64,000 nucleotides of DNA, from NCBI RefSeq assembly GCF_037890695.1, contig NZ_CP149571.1:696001-760000 (forward strand). The letters run 5' to 3'. A model generated the notes under the pieces. That model made no database searches. It had not been told where the DNA came from and saw nothing but the letters and a program-made list of their open reading frames with translations. Below are positions 20,262 to 31,475 of the stretch, in pieces (the first letter of the stretch is position 1; every line of letters begins with the position of its first letter). The stretch comes from Aeromonas jandaei (GTDB lineage: Bacteria; Pseudomonadota; Gammaproteobacteria; Enterobacterales; Aeromonadaceae). The translations under genes were made by a program, and so were the position numbers.

Positions 20262-21074
20262 ATGTACACGGAAACCATCAACAAGTGCGCCGCCAACGCG
20301 GCCCGCATCAACCGCTTCGAGCGCAGCGACAAGCTCGGCTTCTGGCTCAGCTCCGCCATGGCGGGGGCCTATGTGGGCCTCGGCATCATCCTGATCTTCA
20401 CCCTCGGCAATCTGGTGGATCCCGCCATCCGGCCGCTGGTGATGGGGGCCACCTTCGGCATCGCCCTGACGCTGGTGATCATCGCCGGCTCCGAGCTGTT
20501 CACCGGTCACACCATGTTCCTCACCTTCGGGGTGAAAACCGGCAAGATCACCATGGCCGACCTGCTGCGCATCCTGCCGCAAACCTGGGCGGGCAACCTG
20601 ATTGGCTCCATCGTGGTGGCGCTCATCTACTCCTACGGCGGCAGCCTGCTGCCGGACGCAGGCAGTCTGGCCCACAAGGTGGCGCTGGCCAAAACCCAGG
20701 CACCGGCCCTGACCCTGTTTATGAAGGGGATCCTCTGCAACTGGCTGGTCTGCCTCGCCATCTGGATGGCGCTGCGCACCGAAGGAGCCGCCCGCTTCAT
20801 CGCCATCTGGTGGTGCCTGCTGGCCTTTATCGCCTCCGGCTACGAGCACTCCATCGCCAACATGACCCTGTTCGCCCTCTCCTGGTTTGGCGCCCACTCC
20901 GATGCCTACACCCTGGGCGGCATCGGCCACAACCTGCTGTGGGTGACCCTGGGCAACACCGTCTCCGGCGCCCTCTTTATGGGCCTCGGCTACTGGTATG
21001 CCACTCCCAAGGCTGAGCGCCCGGTCGCGGTGAGCGAAACCACCAGCACAGCCAACCAGACCCGAACCGCCTGA
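20262..21074 (+). CDS. nirC: Nitrite transporter NirC (formate/nitrite transporter family)
   Basis: Inner-membrane channel/exchanger of the FNT family that imports nitrite for NirBD and exports excess. The 270-residue product has six membrane segments. The FNT signatures are present: the first helix LSSAMAGAYVGLGIILIF, GSELFTGHTM in the second half-repeat, and GILCNWLVCLAIWMA before the central helices, with the late SGYEHSIANM motif. The second central His is part of EHS. It is placed between nirD and cysG as in E. coli. Confidence 0.96.
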   Translation: MYTETINKCAANAARINRFERSDKLGFWLSSAMAGAYVGLGIILIFTLGNLVDPAIRPLVMGATFGIALTLVIIAGSELFTGHTMFLTFGVKTGKITMADLLRILPQTWAGNLIGSIVVALIYSYGGSLLPDAGSLAHKVALAKTQAPALTLFMKGILCNWLVCLAIWMALRTEGAARFIAIWWCLLAFIASGYEHSIANMTLFALSWFGAHSDAYTLGGIGHNLLWVTLGNTVSGALFMGLGYWYATPKAERPVAVSETTSTANQTRTA

Positions 21075-21086
21075 TCCGGAGGCCCC

Positions 21087-22487
21087 ATGGACTACTTGCC
21101 CATCTTTTGCCGACTCGACAACAAACCCGTGCTGCTGGTCGGTGGCGGCGAGGTAGCGGAGCGCAAGGCGCGCCTGCTGCTGGATGCCGGTGCCCGCCTC
21201 ACCGTTGTCGCCCCCAAACTCGACCCCGAGCTGGCGGAACTGGCTGCCAACGGCTGCATCGAGTGGCTGGCCGGTGAATTTGCGCCGGCACAACTGGCGG
21301 GCAAGTGGCTGGTGGTGGCCGCCACCGATCGGCGTGAGGTGAACGCGCTGGTCTACCAGAGCGCCAATCAGGCGCGGATCTTTGCCAACGTGGTGGATGA
21401 CCCGAAACGCTCCAGCTTCATCATGCCGTCGATCATCGATCGCTCGCCGCTGATGGTGGCCATCTCCTCCGGCGGCAAGGCGCCGGTGCTGGCCCGCTTG
21501 CTGCGAGAAAAACTCGAAGCCCTGCTGCCGCAACATCTGGGGGCCGTGGCAACCTTCGCCGGCAGCCTGCGGGAGCGGGTCAAGGCCCGCTTCGCCACCA
21601 TGGGCGAGCGGCGTCGCTTCTGGGAGCGGCTGCTCGGGGCGGATCGGCTCGGTCAGGCGCTGGCGCGGGGCGATAGCGCCTCTGCCCACCAGCTGGCCGA
21701 CAACCTGTTTGCCGATGAAAGTCACTCCCGTGGCGAGGTGGTGCTGGTGGGGGCCGGCCCCGGCGATCCGGGCCTGCTCACCCTGCACGCCCTGCGCCAG
21801 ATGCAGCAGGCCGACGTGGTGGTCTATGACCGGCTGGTCTCCGACGAGGTGATGGCGCTGGTGCGCCGCGACGCCAAACGCATCTTCGTCGGCAAGCAGG
21901 CGGGCAACCACTGCGTGCCGCAGGAGGGGATCAACCAGCTCTTGCTGGAGGAGGCGAAGAAGGGCCAGCGGGTGGTGCGGCTGAAGGGGGGCGACCCCTT
22001 CATCTTCGGCCGTGGCGGCGAGGAGCTGGAGACGCTGGTCGGCACTGGCATCGGCTTTCAGGTGGTGCCGGGCATCACCGCGGCCAGCGGCTGCGCCGCC
22101 TACGCCGGCATTCCGCTCACTCACCGCGATCACGCCCAGAGCGTCCGTTTCGTCACCGCCCACGGCAAGGGGGGCGCCCGGGATCTCGACTGGCCGCTGC
22201 TGGCCAAGGACAAGCAGACGCTGGTGTTCTATATGGGGCTCTCATCCTGCGCCACCATCCGCGAGCAATTGCTGGCCCACGGCAAGGGGGGCGACACCCC
22301 GGTGGCGCTGATCGAGCGCGGCACCCAACCCTGCCAGCGGGTCATTCGCGGCACCCTCGATGAGCTGCCCACGCTGGCGGTGGGCATCGAGAGCCCGGCG
22401 CTGATCATGGTGGGCTCGGTGGTGACGCTGGCCGACCAGCTCGCCTGGTTTGGTGAGGCACCACAGGCTCAGCGAGCCCTCGCCTGA
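21087..22487 (+). CDS. cysG: Sirohaem synthase (trifunctional)
   Basis: CysG makes sirohaem, the prosthetic group of NirB, from uroporphyrinogen III. The 466-residue chain joins an N-terminal NAD-dependent dehydrogenase/ferrochelatase ([22 protein letters not shown], residues about 1-150, with the [22 protein letters not shown] loop) to a C-terminal SAM methyltransferase ([19 protein letters not shown] from about 215, then [18 protein letters not shown]). An SD GGAGG precedes the ATG. As the last gene of nirBDC-cysG it gives the operon its own cofactor supply. Confidence 0.97.
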   Translation: MDYLPIFCRLDNKPVLLVGGGEVAERKARLLLDAGARLTVVAPKLDPELAELAANGCIEWLAGEFAPAQLAGKWLVVAATDRREVNALVYQSANQARIFANVVDDPKRSSFIMPSIIDRSPLMVAISSGGKAPVLARLLREKLEALLPQHLGAVATFAGSLRERVKARFATMGERRRFWERLLGADRLGQALARGDSASAHQLADNLFADESHSRGEVVLVGAGPGDPGLLTLHALRQMQQADVVVYDRLVSDEVMALVRRDAKRIFVGKQAGNHCVPQEGINQLLLEEAKKGQRVVRLKGGDPFIFGRGGEELETLVGTGIGFQVVPGITAASGCAAYAGIPLTHRDHAQSVRFVTAHGKGGARDLDWPLLAKDKQTLVFYMGLSSCATIREQLLAHGKGGDTPVALIERGTQPCQRVIRGTLDELPTLAVGIESPALIMVGSVVTLADQLAWFGEAPQAQRALA

Positions 22488-22831
22488 CCATTTGAATCTG
22501 TCCGTCACCCGATCCCGGCTGAATAACCCTCTCACCGGGATCGGGCGATGGCCATGGCTGGCAATCTGCGAGCATTGAAACGGGCTGAAGGGAGCAACCC
22601 ACTCTTCATAAGTTAAAGTTGGGCCATTCAGGGAAAACCCATAAATTAAATTTATACCGAGTCATTTTCACCTCGAAACCGCCCCCCTCCTGCCATTGCG
22701 CCTGCGCCAAGCCCTCGCCCGACCTCTGCCGGATAAATCTCTGCACCACTGCGCGCCGTCATAACCTGTTGTTTTAAGTCTGGTATCCTATGGCTATTCG
22801 GCCCTATGGCCACCAGCTCAGGAACCTCTTC
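22488..22831. other. Intergenic region cysG-mgtE
   Basis: Contains the strong hairpin 22508-22545 (perfect 11-base arms CCCGATCCCGG / CCGGGATCGGG, long loop, no T run) and the AT-rich palindrome at 22641. No coding frame or RNA gene was recognised. The mgtE promoter should lie in the second half. Confidence 0.6.
22641..22655. repeat. AT-rich 15-bp palindrome, copy 1 (upstream of mgtE)
   Basis: ATAAATT-A-AATTTAT is a perfect palindrome followed by ACC. The same 18 bases, with AAAACC just before, recur at 37820 upstream of an unrelated membrane-protein gene. It looks like an operator, about 190 bases before the mgtE start. Confidence 0.6.
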
Positions 22832-24256
22832 ATGTCTCTTCCCATCAAAAACAGCGCCAAGCAGCGTGCGGAAGACAGATCCCGCATTCTCACCCTGCTG
22901 CTGCGCGATGACGCCCTCACCGACAGCCTGCTCGATCCGCAGGCAGTACAGGATGCCGAACAGCGCGACCAGACCAGCGAGCTGACCCGGCTGGTCAACA
23001 GCCTGCCCGCCGCCGACGTCGCCGATGCGCTGGAGTCGCTGCCGCCGGATGAGCGCCATGTGTTGTGGGCGCTGGTGAGTGAAGAGAAGCGCGGCCAGAC
23101 TCTGGTCGAAGCGTCGGAGACGGTGTGGGACAGCCTCATCAGCGGCATGAGCGACAAAGAGCTGCTCGATGCCCTGCGCACCCTCGACATCGACGATCAG
23201 ATCTATCTGGGCCAATACCTGCCGCGCAACCTGATGGGACGGCTGCTCACCTACATGGCCCCCGCCGACCGGGATCGGGTGCGCGAGGTGATCCGCTACG
23301 GCAAGCACACCGTCGGCGCCATGATGGATTTCGAGATCATCACCATCCGCCCCGAGGTAACGCTCGCCACCGTCCAGCGCTATCTGCGCCTGCGCGGCAA
23401 GATCCCCGCCAACACCGACAAGCTGTTCGTCATCGACCGGCGCAACCACCTGCTGGGGGAGCTGCCGCTCACCACAGTGCTGCTGCACAAACCGGACACC
23501 CGGGTGAATGTAGTGATGGAGCAGGATCCGGTCACCTTCGATCCGGAGGATAACGACGAAGCGGCCGCCCGCACTTTCGAGCGGGATGACCTGCTCTCCG
23601 CCGCCGTGGTGGATGGCAAGGGCAAGCTGATGGGCCGCCTCACCGTCGAAGAGGTGGTGGATCTGGTCTATGAAGAGAGCGACACCGACCTGCGCCGGAT
23701 GGGGGGTATCAGTGAAGAGGAGGATGTGTTCGCGCCCGTCTCCAAGGCGGTCAAGACCCGTTGGGCCTGGCTGGCCATCAACCTCTGCACCGCCTTTGTC
23801 GCCTCGCGGGTGATCGGCCTGTTCGAACACACCATCTCCCAGCTGGTGGCGCTGGCGGCCCTGATGCCCATCGTCGCCGGGATCGGCGGCAACACCGGCA
23901 ACCAGACCATCACCATGATAGTGCGGGCGCTGGCGCTGCAGCACATTCAGGCGGGCAACCTCTCCTTCCTGCTGCTGCGGGAACTCGGGGTGGCGCTGAT
24001 CAACGGGCTGGTGTGGGGCGGCACCATGGGGGTAGCCACCTTCCTGCTCTATCAGGATGCGGCGCTGGGCGCCGTGATGACGCTTGCCATGGTGCTCAAC
24101 CTGCTGGTGGCGGCGCTGATGGGGGTCATTATCCCCATGACCATGAACCGGCTCGGCCGCGATCCGGCCGTAGGCGCCAGCGTGATGATCACCGCCATCA
24201 CCGACACCGGCGGCTTCTTTATCTTCCTCGGGCTGGCCACCCTGTTCCTGCTCTAA
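22832..24256 (+). CDS. mgtE: Magnesium transporter MgtE
   Basis: Mg2+ channel gated by its cytosolic domains. The 474-residue product (start at 22832 chosen for AGGAA upstream) has the N-terminal superhelical domain (LVNSLPAADVADALESLPPDERHVLW), tandem CBS domains (about residues 135-260, with LPLTTVLLHKPDTRVNVVM and LMGRLTVEEVVDLV), and five C-terminal membrane helices containing the signature MPIVAGIGGNTGNQTITMIVRALAL, in which the pore-lining GNTGNQ is intact. Single gene; no Mg2+ riboswitch was recognised upstream. Confidence 0.94.
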   Translation: MSLPIKNSAKQRAEDRSRILTLLLRDDALTDSLLDPQAVQDAEQRDQTSELTRLVNSLPAADVADALESLPPDERHVLWALVSEEKRGQTLVEASETVWDSLISGMSDKELLDALRTLDIDDQIYLGQYLPRNLMGRLLTYMAPADRDRVREVIRYGKHTVGAMMDFEIITIRPEVTLATVQRYLRLRGKIPANTDKLFVIDRRNHLLGELPLTTVLLHKPDTRVNVVMEQDPVTFDPEDNDEAAARTFERDDLLSAAVVDGKGKLMGRLTVEEVVDLVYEESDTDLRRMGGISEEEDVFAPVSKAVKTRWAWLAINLCTAFVASRVIGLFEHTISQLVALAALMPIVAGIGGNTGNQTITMIVRALALQHIQAGNLSFLLLRELGVALINGLVWGGTMGVATFLLYQDAALGAVMTLAMVLNLLVAALMGVIIPMTMNRLGRDPAVGASVMITAITDTGGFFIFLGLATLFLL

Positions 24257-24285
24257 ACCCGCGCAAGAAAATCCCCTCCTCTCCA

Positions 24286-24314
24286 TATAAAAAAACCCCG
24301 GCATGGCCGGGGTG
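24286..24314 (-). terminator. Terminator for the minus-strand lipoprotein gene
   Basis: Stem ACCCCGGC / GCCGGGGT; read on the minus strand it is followed by a seven-base T run. It may also slow transcripts leaving mgtE. Confidence 0.8.
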
Positions 24315-24343
24315 AAAACGGAGAGGAAAACATGTGGAAGTCA

Positions 24344-25291
24344 TTACGGCTGCTTGTCAGCCATCAGTACAAAACCATTCATCTCGGGGAAGCCGATCAC
24401 CAGAGTCTCTTTGCTGGTTTGCGGGTGCTTTATCACTGTGGAGTAGGCAATCTCACCATTTTTGGCGGCCTTCAGCCCCTTGAGCCACTTATCGGCAATA
24501 TAGCCAGCACCGACCATCTCTCTGTTGAAGTTGCACTTGGGATCCGCAAATCCGGTAAACGTCAGCGCACTCAGTCCTGCGCTCGCGGTACCTGTGCCCA
24601 CCAGAGTGCAACCATGGTAGGGGAATTGAATTTCAACGGTCAATGCACCGCTGTTGTTGCTGGTTTTGATATCCCCGACCATAGCGTCGGTCTCGCCTTT
24701 ATAGTCCGCCTCGCTCCAACGGGCACCATTTTCAATCGAGAGTGAAGCCAGTTTCCGAGTGGAGATCTGGCCACGCCACCCGGCAAAAATTTCGGTATTG
24801 TCGCCAAACTTGAGACCGTTGGTGGCAAAGTCAAACGCTCTGAGCTTTTCGGTCTGCCCCTTGAGGTTGACTACCTCCTGCTCCTTGAAGGAGATCAGAT
24901 GATAATTGCTTTCCGAGCTGCCGGAATGCGTGAGACCTCGCTCGGAGTCACGAATAACCGAAATGGGATAGATGCCATCTTTATCGGCATCTTTACCGGT
25001 TTTGCCCAGCCATTGGGAAGCCGTGTCATTCTTTTCCATCTCGGCCCAAACGCCCCAGCGTTGCTCTTTGTTCCGCTCGGGATAGACCAGAGCAAATCCC
25101 TCGGCGCCGGCAATCATCTTCAATGGGGCGCCATCTTTGTCCCGACCCAGCAGGTTGGCTTCGTGAACACCAACCTCCGGCAGATCCAGCGGCAGGCGCT
25201 TGGCAATACTGTTGGCGGCTTTTTCGCCATCACAGGCAGACAGTGCTGCAGTGCAGGCCAAAGCCAGCAGCGCCTTGTTACACATTCTCAT
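24344..25291 (-). CDS. Uncharacterised lipoprotein, 315 aa
   Basis: Function unknown. The N-terminus MRMCNKALLALACTAALSAC is a lipoprotein signal with lipobox Leu-Ser-Ala-Cys20. Asp follows the acylated Cys, which in E. coli favours retention in the inner membrane. The mature part is soluble and looks beta-rich in its C-terminal half (TVEIQFPYHGCTLVGTGTA ... FADPKCNF), with two Cys that could form a disulfide. It is divergent from the cpdB-like gene and has its own terminator. A periplasm-facing sensor or binding protein is possible, but nothing in the sequence proves it. Confidence 0.8.
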   Translation of the reverse strand: MRMCNKALLALACTAALSACDGEKAANSIAKRLPLDLPEVGVHEANLLGRDKDGAPLKMIAGAEGFALVYPERNKEQRWGVWAEMEKNDTASQWLGKTGKDADKDGIYPISVIRDSERGLTHSGSSESNYHLISFKEQEVVNLKGQTEKLRAFDFATNGLKFGDNTEIFAGWRGQISTRKLASLSIENGARWSEADYKGETDAMVGDIKTSNNSGALTVEIQFPYHGCTLVGTGTASAGLSALTFTGFADPKCNFNREMVGAGYIADKWLKGLKAAKNGEIAYSTVIKHPQTSKETLVIGFPEMNGFVLMADKQP

Positions 25292-25638
25292 GGTTGTTGT
25301 TCCTTGCGATTGCTTTGTAATTAGAAGTGCAATAAATCGGCGCTGAATTTAATTGAGAGGTCACTCGGCAGTCGAATGGAGATCTGTAACCAACCATTAC
25401 AGACGAGCAAAAAGGCCCCAAAAAAGATCCAGTTACCCCACCCTTTTTAGCGAAACCGCAGCAATACAAGGCGTCACGCATGGCGAGAAAAAATTGGAAA
25501 AAACTGCCAAATCAGACCCATAGCTCTATTGATAGGAGCCATCTTAGCCGGGAGTGTTAGCAGGCTCACAGCCCGTCTCTTTGGTCGCCGATAAAATGCC
25601 CGGTGCTGGCAATTCCCATAACAAAGAGAACCCTACCC
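25292..25638. other. Divergent intergenic region between lipoprotein gene and cpdB
   Basis: About 350 AT-richer bases that must hold both promoters. It includes an imperfectly classifiable inverted repeat, TCTGTAA-N7-TTACAGA, at 25383-25403 that could bind a regulator. No RNA gene or small coding frame was recognised. Confidence 0.45.
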
Positions 25639-27624
25639 ATGAAAACCACTCTCAAATTGAGCGCAGTGGCCGTTATTCTTTTGCTGTCCGGCTGCAACGA
25701 CAACAACTCTCAGGCTCCCGGTGACGTCAACCTGAGGCTGATAGAGACCTCCGATATCCACTCCAACCTGCTGGGTTATGACTACTACCAGAACAAGCCG
25801 GATGCCTCGCTCGGCTTCTCCCGTACTGCAGTGCTGATCCGCAAGGCGCGCGAGGAAAACGCCAACAACCTGCTGATCGATAACGGCGATCTGATTCAGG
25901 GCACCCCGCTGGCCGACTACATCCACGACCAGCAGGTCAAACAGCAGTGGCTGAGCAAGCAGACCCACCCCGCCATCAAGGCGCTGAACACTCTGAACTA
26001 TGATGTCGGCAACCTGGGTAACCACGAATTCAACTTCGGGCTCGATTTCCTCGCCGCGACGCTCAAGGGGGCCAACTACCCCTATATCAACGCCAACGTC
26101 TTCGAGGCCGATGCCTTCAGTCGCGATGGCAAGGGCACCATCGACTGGAGCAAGCAGAAGTTCAAACCCTACGTGCTGCTTGATCGTCAGGTGAAGGATG
26201 CCAACGGCAACAACCAGACCATCAAGGTTGGTGTACTCGGCCTGACACCGCCCCAGATCACCCAGTGGGACAAGCGCAATCTGGAGGGCAAGGTAGTGGT
26301 GGCCGATATGGTCGAGACCGCCGAGCACTATGTACCCGAGATACAGGCCAAAGGCGCCGACATCGTAGTGGTGGTCGCTCACACCGGCATCATTGGCGAC
26401 CCGCGCGAGCCGCTGATGGAGAACGCCGCTCTGCCGCTGGCCAAGGTGAAGGGGGTCAACGCCCTGCTGCTGGGCCATGCCCACCGCACCTTCCCGGGCG
26501 ATTACCCCAACATGACCGATGTGGACAACGACAAGGGCACCCTGGCGGGCATACCGGCTGTCATGCCCGGCGTATGGGGCAACCACCTCGGCATCATCGA
26601 CCTGCATATGACCTGGCAGGATGGTCGCTGGCAGGTCAGCTCCAGCCAGGCACAGCTGCGCAAGATCGACAGCAGCGCCACCAGCGTGGAAGATCAGGCG
26701 GTGGTCGATCAGGTCATCACCGAGCACGAGCAGGCCAACCAGTGGCTGGACGAGCCCCTCAGCAAGATTACCCAACCCATCCACAGCTTCTTTGCGCTGG
26801 TACAGGATGACCCCTCCATCCAGATCGTCAGCGATGCCCAGCTCTGGCACGCCAAGAAGTTGCAGCAGGATGGACAGCTCAAGGAGAAGTGGCCGATCCT
26901 CTCCGCCGCCGCACCGTTCCGCGGGGGCCGCAATGGCCCGACCGATTTCACCTATGTGCCGGCGGGCAATATCTCCCTGCGCAATGTGGCCGACCTCTAT
27001 GTCTACCCCAACACCCTGCAGGTCGTGGCCATCAACGGTGCCACCGTCAAGGAGTGGCTGGAGAAGAGCGCTGTCCAGTTCAACAAGATCGACCCTGCCA
27101 ACACAGCAACCCAGTGGCTGGTCAACGAGAAGTACCGCACCTACAACTTCGATGTCATCGACGGGGTCAACTACAAGGTCGATGTGACCAAGGCGGCCCG
27201 CTACGACGTGGATGGCAACAAGGTGAGCGACAGCTACCGCATCACCGATCTCACCTATCAGGGACAACCGGTCGATCCGGCCCAGATGTTCTACGTGGTG
27301 ACCAACAACTACCGCGCCAGCGGCGGTGGCAACTTCCCGGGCATCAACAGCAAGGTGATCGTCCATGAAGATCCCTTCGAAACTCGCGAAGTGCTCTCCG
27401 AGTATCTGAAGCTGCTGGCCACCAACAACCCGGGCGGCTTCACGCCAGCGGCAGACAACAACTGGCAGCTGGCCCCCCTGCCCGGCACACTGGATCTGCG
27501 TATCTACAGCTCCCCGCGCAGCGAGGCGCAAGCCCTGACCGGTGGCAAGCTGAACTATGTGGAGACCCTGCCGGCCAGCGATCCCAAGCACCCCGGCTTT
27601 GGTGTCTACAAGCTGGTTCCCTGA
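25639..27624 (+). CDS. cpdB: 2',3'-cyclic-nucleotide 2'-phosphodiesterase/3'-nucleotidase, predicted lipoprotein
   Basis: Hydrolyses 2',3'-cyclic nucleotides and 3'-nucleotides to nucleosides outside the cytoplasm. The 661-residue product has the metallophosphoesterase motifs IETSDIHSNLLGYDYY, DNGDLIQGTPL, GNLGNHEFNFGLDFL and LLLGHAHRTFPG in its first half and a 5'-nucleotidase C-terminal domain with VTNNYRASGGGNFPG. Unlike E. coli CpdB, which has an ordinary signal peptide, the N-terminus carries a lipobox, Leu16-Ser-Gly-Cys19, so it is predicted to be lipid-anchored. The start at 25639 places the signal correctly. It faces the nucleoside ABC importer. Confidence 0.93.
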   Translation: MKTTLKLSAVAVILLLSGCNDNNSQAPGDVNLRLIETSDIHSNLLGYDYYQNKPDASLGFSRTAVLIRKAREENANNLLIDNGDLIQGTPLADYIHDQQVKQQWLSKQTHPAIKALNTLNYDVGNLGNHEFNFGLDFLAATLKGANYPYINANVFEADAFSRDGKGTIDWSKQKFKPYVLLDRQVKDANGNNQTIKVGVLGLTPPQITQWDKRNLEGKVVVADMVETAEHYVPEIQAKGADIVVVVAHTGIIGDPREPLMENAALPLAKVKGVNALLLGHAHRTFPGDYPNMTDVDNDKGTLAGIPAVMPGVWGNHLGIIDLHMTWQDGRWQVSSSQAQLRKIDSSATSVEDQAVVDQVITEHEQANQWLDEPLSKITQPIHSFFALVQDDPSIQIVSDAQLWHAKKLQQDGQLKEKWPILSAAAPFRGGRNGPTDFTYVPAGNISLRNVADLYVYPNTLQVVAINGATVKEWLEKSAVQFNKIDPANTATQWLVNEKYRTYNFDVIDGVNYKVDVTKAARYDVDGNKVSDSYRITDLTYQGQPVDPAQMFYVVTNNYRASGGGNFPGINSKVIVHEDPFETREVLSEYLKLLATNNPGGFTPAADNNWQLAPLPGTLDLRIYSSPRSEAQALTGGKLNYVETLPASDPKHPGFGVYKLVP

Positions 27625-27646
27625 GTCAGAAACCAGCCATCAGGCC

Positions 27647-27680
27647 AAGCCCCCTCCCGTATGAGGGGGCTTTTTTATTT
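27647..27680 (+). terminator. Intrinsic terminator after cpdB
   Basis: Perfect stem AAGCCCCCTC / GAGGGGGCTT with a short loop and a T run. Confidence 0.9.
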
Positions 27681-27727
27681 CCAGCCCACCCGGCAAGGTG
27701 GCCACAGTATCCACGCAGCAGCAGCCA

Positions 27728-27762
27728 TAAAAAAACAGGCCCACCGAAGTGGGCCTGCTGTT
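27728..27762 (-). terminator. Intrinsic terminator of the nucleoside ABC importer operon
   Basis: Stem CAGGCCCAC / GTGGGCCTG. On the minus strand it is followed by a run of T, about 35 bases beyond the last permease gene. Confidence 0.88.
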
Positions 27763-27796
27763 ATCTGTGTGGTCGGGAATATCGCGCTTAAGGGCG

Positions 27797-28762
27797 CTAC
27801 TCCCGCTCCTTCACATAGGGTGTACCAAGTGCCTTCGGCGCTACGGCGCGGCCGATAAAGCCGGCCAGCAGGAACACGGTCAGGATGTAGGGCAGCGCCT
27901 CGATGGCCTGTACCGGGATCGGGAAGTCGCCGATGGTCACCCCTTGCAAACGGATGGCGACCGCATCGAGGAAGCCGAACAGCAGGCAGGCTGCCATGGC
28001 ATTCCAGGGGCGCCACTTGCCGAACACCAGCGCCGCCAGCGCCATAAAGCCCTTGCCCGCACTCATGTTGGGGATGAACTGGGCCGTCTGGGCTACCGCC
28101 AGATAGGTGCCACCGATACCGGCCAGCAGGCCGCCGATGATGAGCGCGGTGTAGCGCATCCGCACCACCGAGATACCGGCGGTATCGACCGCAGCCGGCG
28201 CCTCACCCACCGCCCGCAGCCGCAGACCGAAGCGGGTACGGAACATCACCCACCAGGCCAGCGGAACGCAGGCGAACGCCACGTACTCCAGCAGGGAGTG
28301 GCCGCTCAAAAGCTCGCTGTAGAGCTGGCCAATCACCGGCACATCGTAGAGCTCCTTGGCATAGGGGAAGTCGATGGGAGCAAAGCGGGCATCGCCGGAG
28401 AGCGCCGGCGTCTGGCCACCCTGATCGAACCAGTAACGGCCCAGCGTCACGGTCAGACCGGCCGCCAGAATGTTGATGGCCATCCCGCTCACCACCTGAT
28501 CACCGCGGTGGGTGATGGTGGCAAAGCCGTGCATCAGGGCAAACAGCACCGAGATGGCAATCCCGGCACCCAGACCCACCCAGGCAGAACCGGAGACCGC
28601 CGCCGCCGCACCACTGGCGAACGCCGCCGCCAGCAGTTTGCCTTCCAGCGCAATGTTGACCACCCCGGAGCGCTCGCAGAACATGCCGGCCATGGCGGCC
28701 AGAATGAGGGGCGGCGCGGTACGGATGGTGGCATCCAGCATCAGGATCAGAATTTCAAACAT
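27797..28762 (-). CDS. ABC transporter permease, BMP-type nucleoside importer (second permease)
   Basis: Membrane subunit of a nucleoside-type ABC importer. The 321-residue, nearly all-helical product belongs to the branched-chain amino-acid/ribose permease superfamily. It is closest by layout to B. subtilis NupQ/YufQ: the AMAGMFCERSGVVNIALEGKLL block near the N-terminus and the coupling region DTAGISVVRMRYTALIIGGLLAGIGGTYLAVAQ. It follows the first permease by two bases and is the last gene of the operon. Confidence 0.9.
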   Translation of the reverse strand: MFEILILMLDATIRTAPPLILAAMAGMFCERSGVVNIALEGKLLAAAFASGAAAAVSGSAWVGLGAGIAISVLFALMHGFATITHRGDQVVSGMAINILAAGLTVTLGRYWFDQGGQTPALSGDARFAPIDFPYAKELYDVPVIGQLYSELLSGHSLLEYVAFACVPLAWWVMFRTRFGLRLRAVGEAPAAVDTAGISVVRMRYTALIIGGLLAGIGGTYLAVAQTAQFIPNMSAGKGFMALAALVFGKWRPWNAMAACLLFGFLDAVAIRLQGVTIGDFPIPVQAIEALPYILTVFLLAGFIGRAVAPKALGTPYVKERE

Positions 28763-28764
28763 GA

Positions 28765-29879
28765 TCAGGCCCCCTTGACTTGCGCAGAGCGGTTGGCAAA
28801 CGCCAGATAGAGCTGCTCGATGCGCGGACGCATCATGTGCTCAAGGGCGCCACAGAACAGGATCACCAGACCCTGCAACACCACGACGATGTTGCGGTCG
28901 ACACCGAACTCGAAGCTGAGCTCGGCGCCCCCCTGATAGAGGAAACCGAACAGCAGGCTGGCGATGATGACGCCGACCGGGTGGTTGCGCCCCATCAGCG
29001 CCACCGCGATACCGGTGAAGCCGAACCCTTCCACGAAGTTGAGCTTGATCTGGTGCAGCTCACCCTGCAGCACGTTGAGGGCGAAGAAGCCCGACAGCAT
29101 GCCGGAGATGACCATGGCCAGGATCACCACCTTGGGATAGGAGATACCGGCGTAGGCGGAGGCACTCTGGCTGGCGCCGACCGAGCGGATCTCGTAGCCC
29201 CAGCGGGTATGCCAGATAAAGACCCACACCAGCGCCGCACAGATCAGCGCCCAGAAGAAGCTGATGTTGAGCGGGCTGTTCGGCATCTCGACGCCAAACA
29301 GGCTCGCCAGCCCGGTCATCTTGGGCAGCCAGCTCGCTTCGGCAAACACCCGGCTCTCGGTCGCCATCGAACCGGGCGGCTTGAACACCTCCACCAGCAG
29401 ATAGGCCATCAGCGAGGCGGCGATGAAGTTGAACATGATGGTGGTGATAACGATGTGGCTGCCGCGCTTGGCTTGCAGCCAGGCCGGAATAAAGGCCCAG
29501 GCCGCGCCGAACAGACCACCGGCAACGATGGAGAGCGGCAACAGCAGGGAGAACGGCAGCACATCGCCGAGGGTCAGACAGACCAGCCCCACCCCCAGAC
29601 CACCGATATAAGCCTGACCTTCACCACCGATGTTGAACAGACCGGCGTGGAAGGCGACCGCTACCGACAGACCGGTGAAGATAAAGCCGGTTGCGTAGTA
29701 GAGGGTGAAGCCAAACCCTTCACCGGTGCCGAACGCGCCGTACCACATAATCTTGGCGGCATCGACCGGGTTGATCTCGAGGTAGTAGAACAGGATGGCC
29801 GACACCAGGAAGGCCAGCAGGATGTTGACCGCAGACACGACGCCCACGGAGACCCAGGCAGGAATACGTACTTGGCTCA

Positions 29880-29880
<1 letters not shown>
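28765..29880 (-). CDS. ABC transporter permease, BMP-type nucleoside importer (first permease)
   Basis: A 371-residue membrane protein paired with the downstream permease, in the style of NupP/YufP. Features are an N-terminal membrane helix (VVSAVNILLAFLVSAILFYYL), the family GLSVAVAFHAGLFNIGGEGQAYIGG block, and the IRSVGASQSASAYAGISYPK coupling segment that docks to the ATPase, then FGFTGIAVALMGRNHPVG. Its start codon shares a base with the ATPase stop, so the genes are coupled. Confidence 0.9.
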
Positions 29881-31445
<1,565 letters not shown>

Positions 31446-31475
31446 GATGCAGCCCTGCGTTTCATGAAATAAGAC

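Noticed and set aside
22508..22545. Hairpin after cysG as a standard intrinsic terminator
   Set aside because: The arms are perfect but the loop is long and no T run follows on either strand; described only as a hairpin.
25383..25403. TCTGTAA-N7-TTACAGA as a LexA or TyrR site
   Set aside because: The CTGT and ACAG halves are too far apart for LexA, and the spacing is one base short of TyrR (TGTAAA-N6-TTTACA). Kept only as an unnamed inverted repeat.
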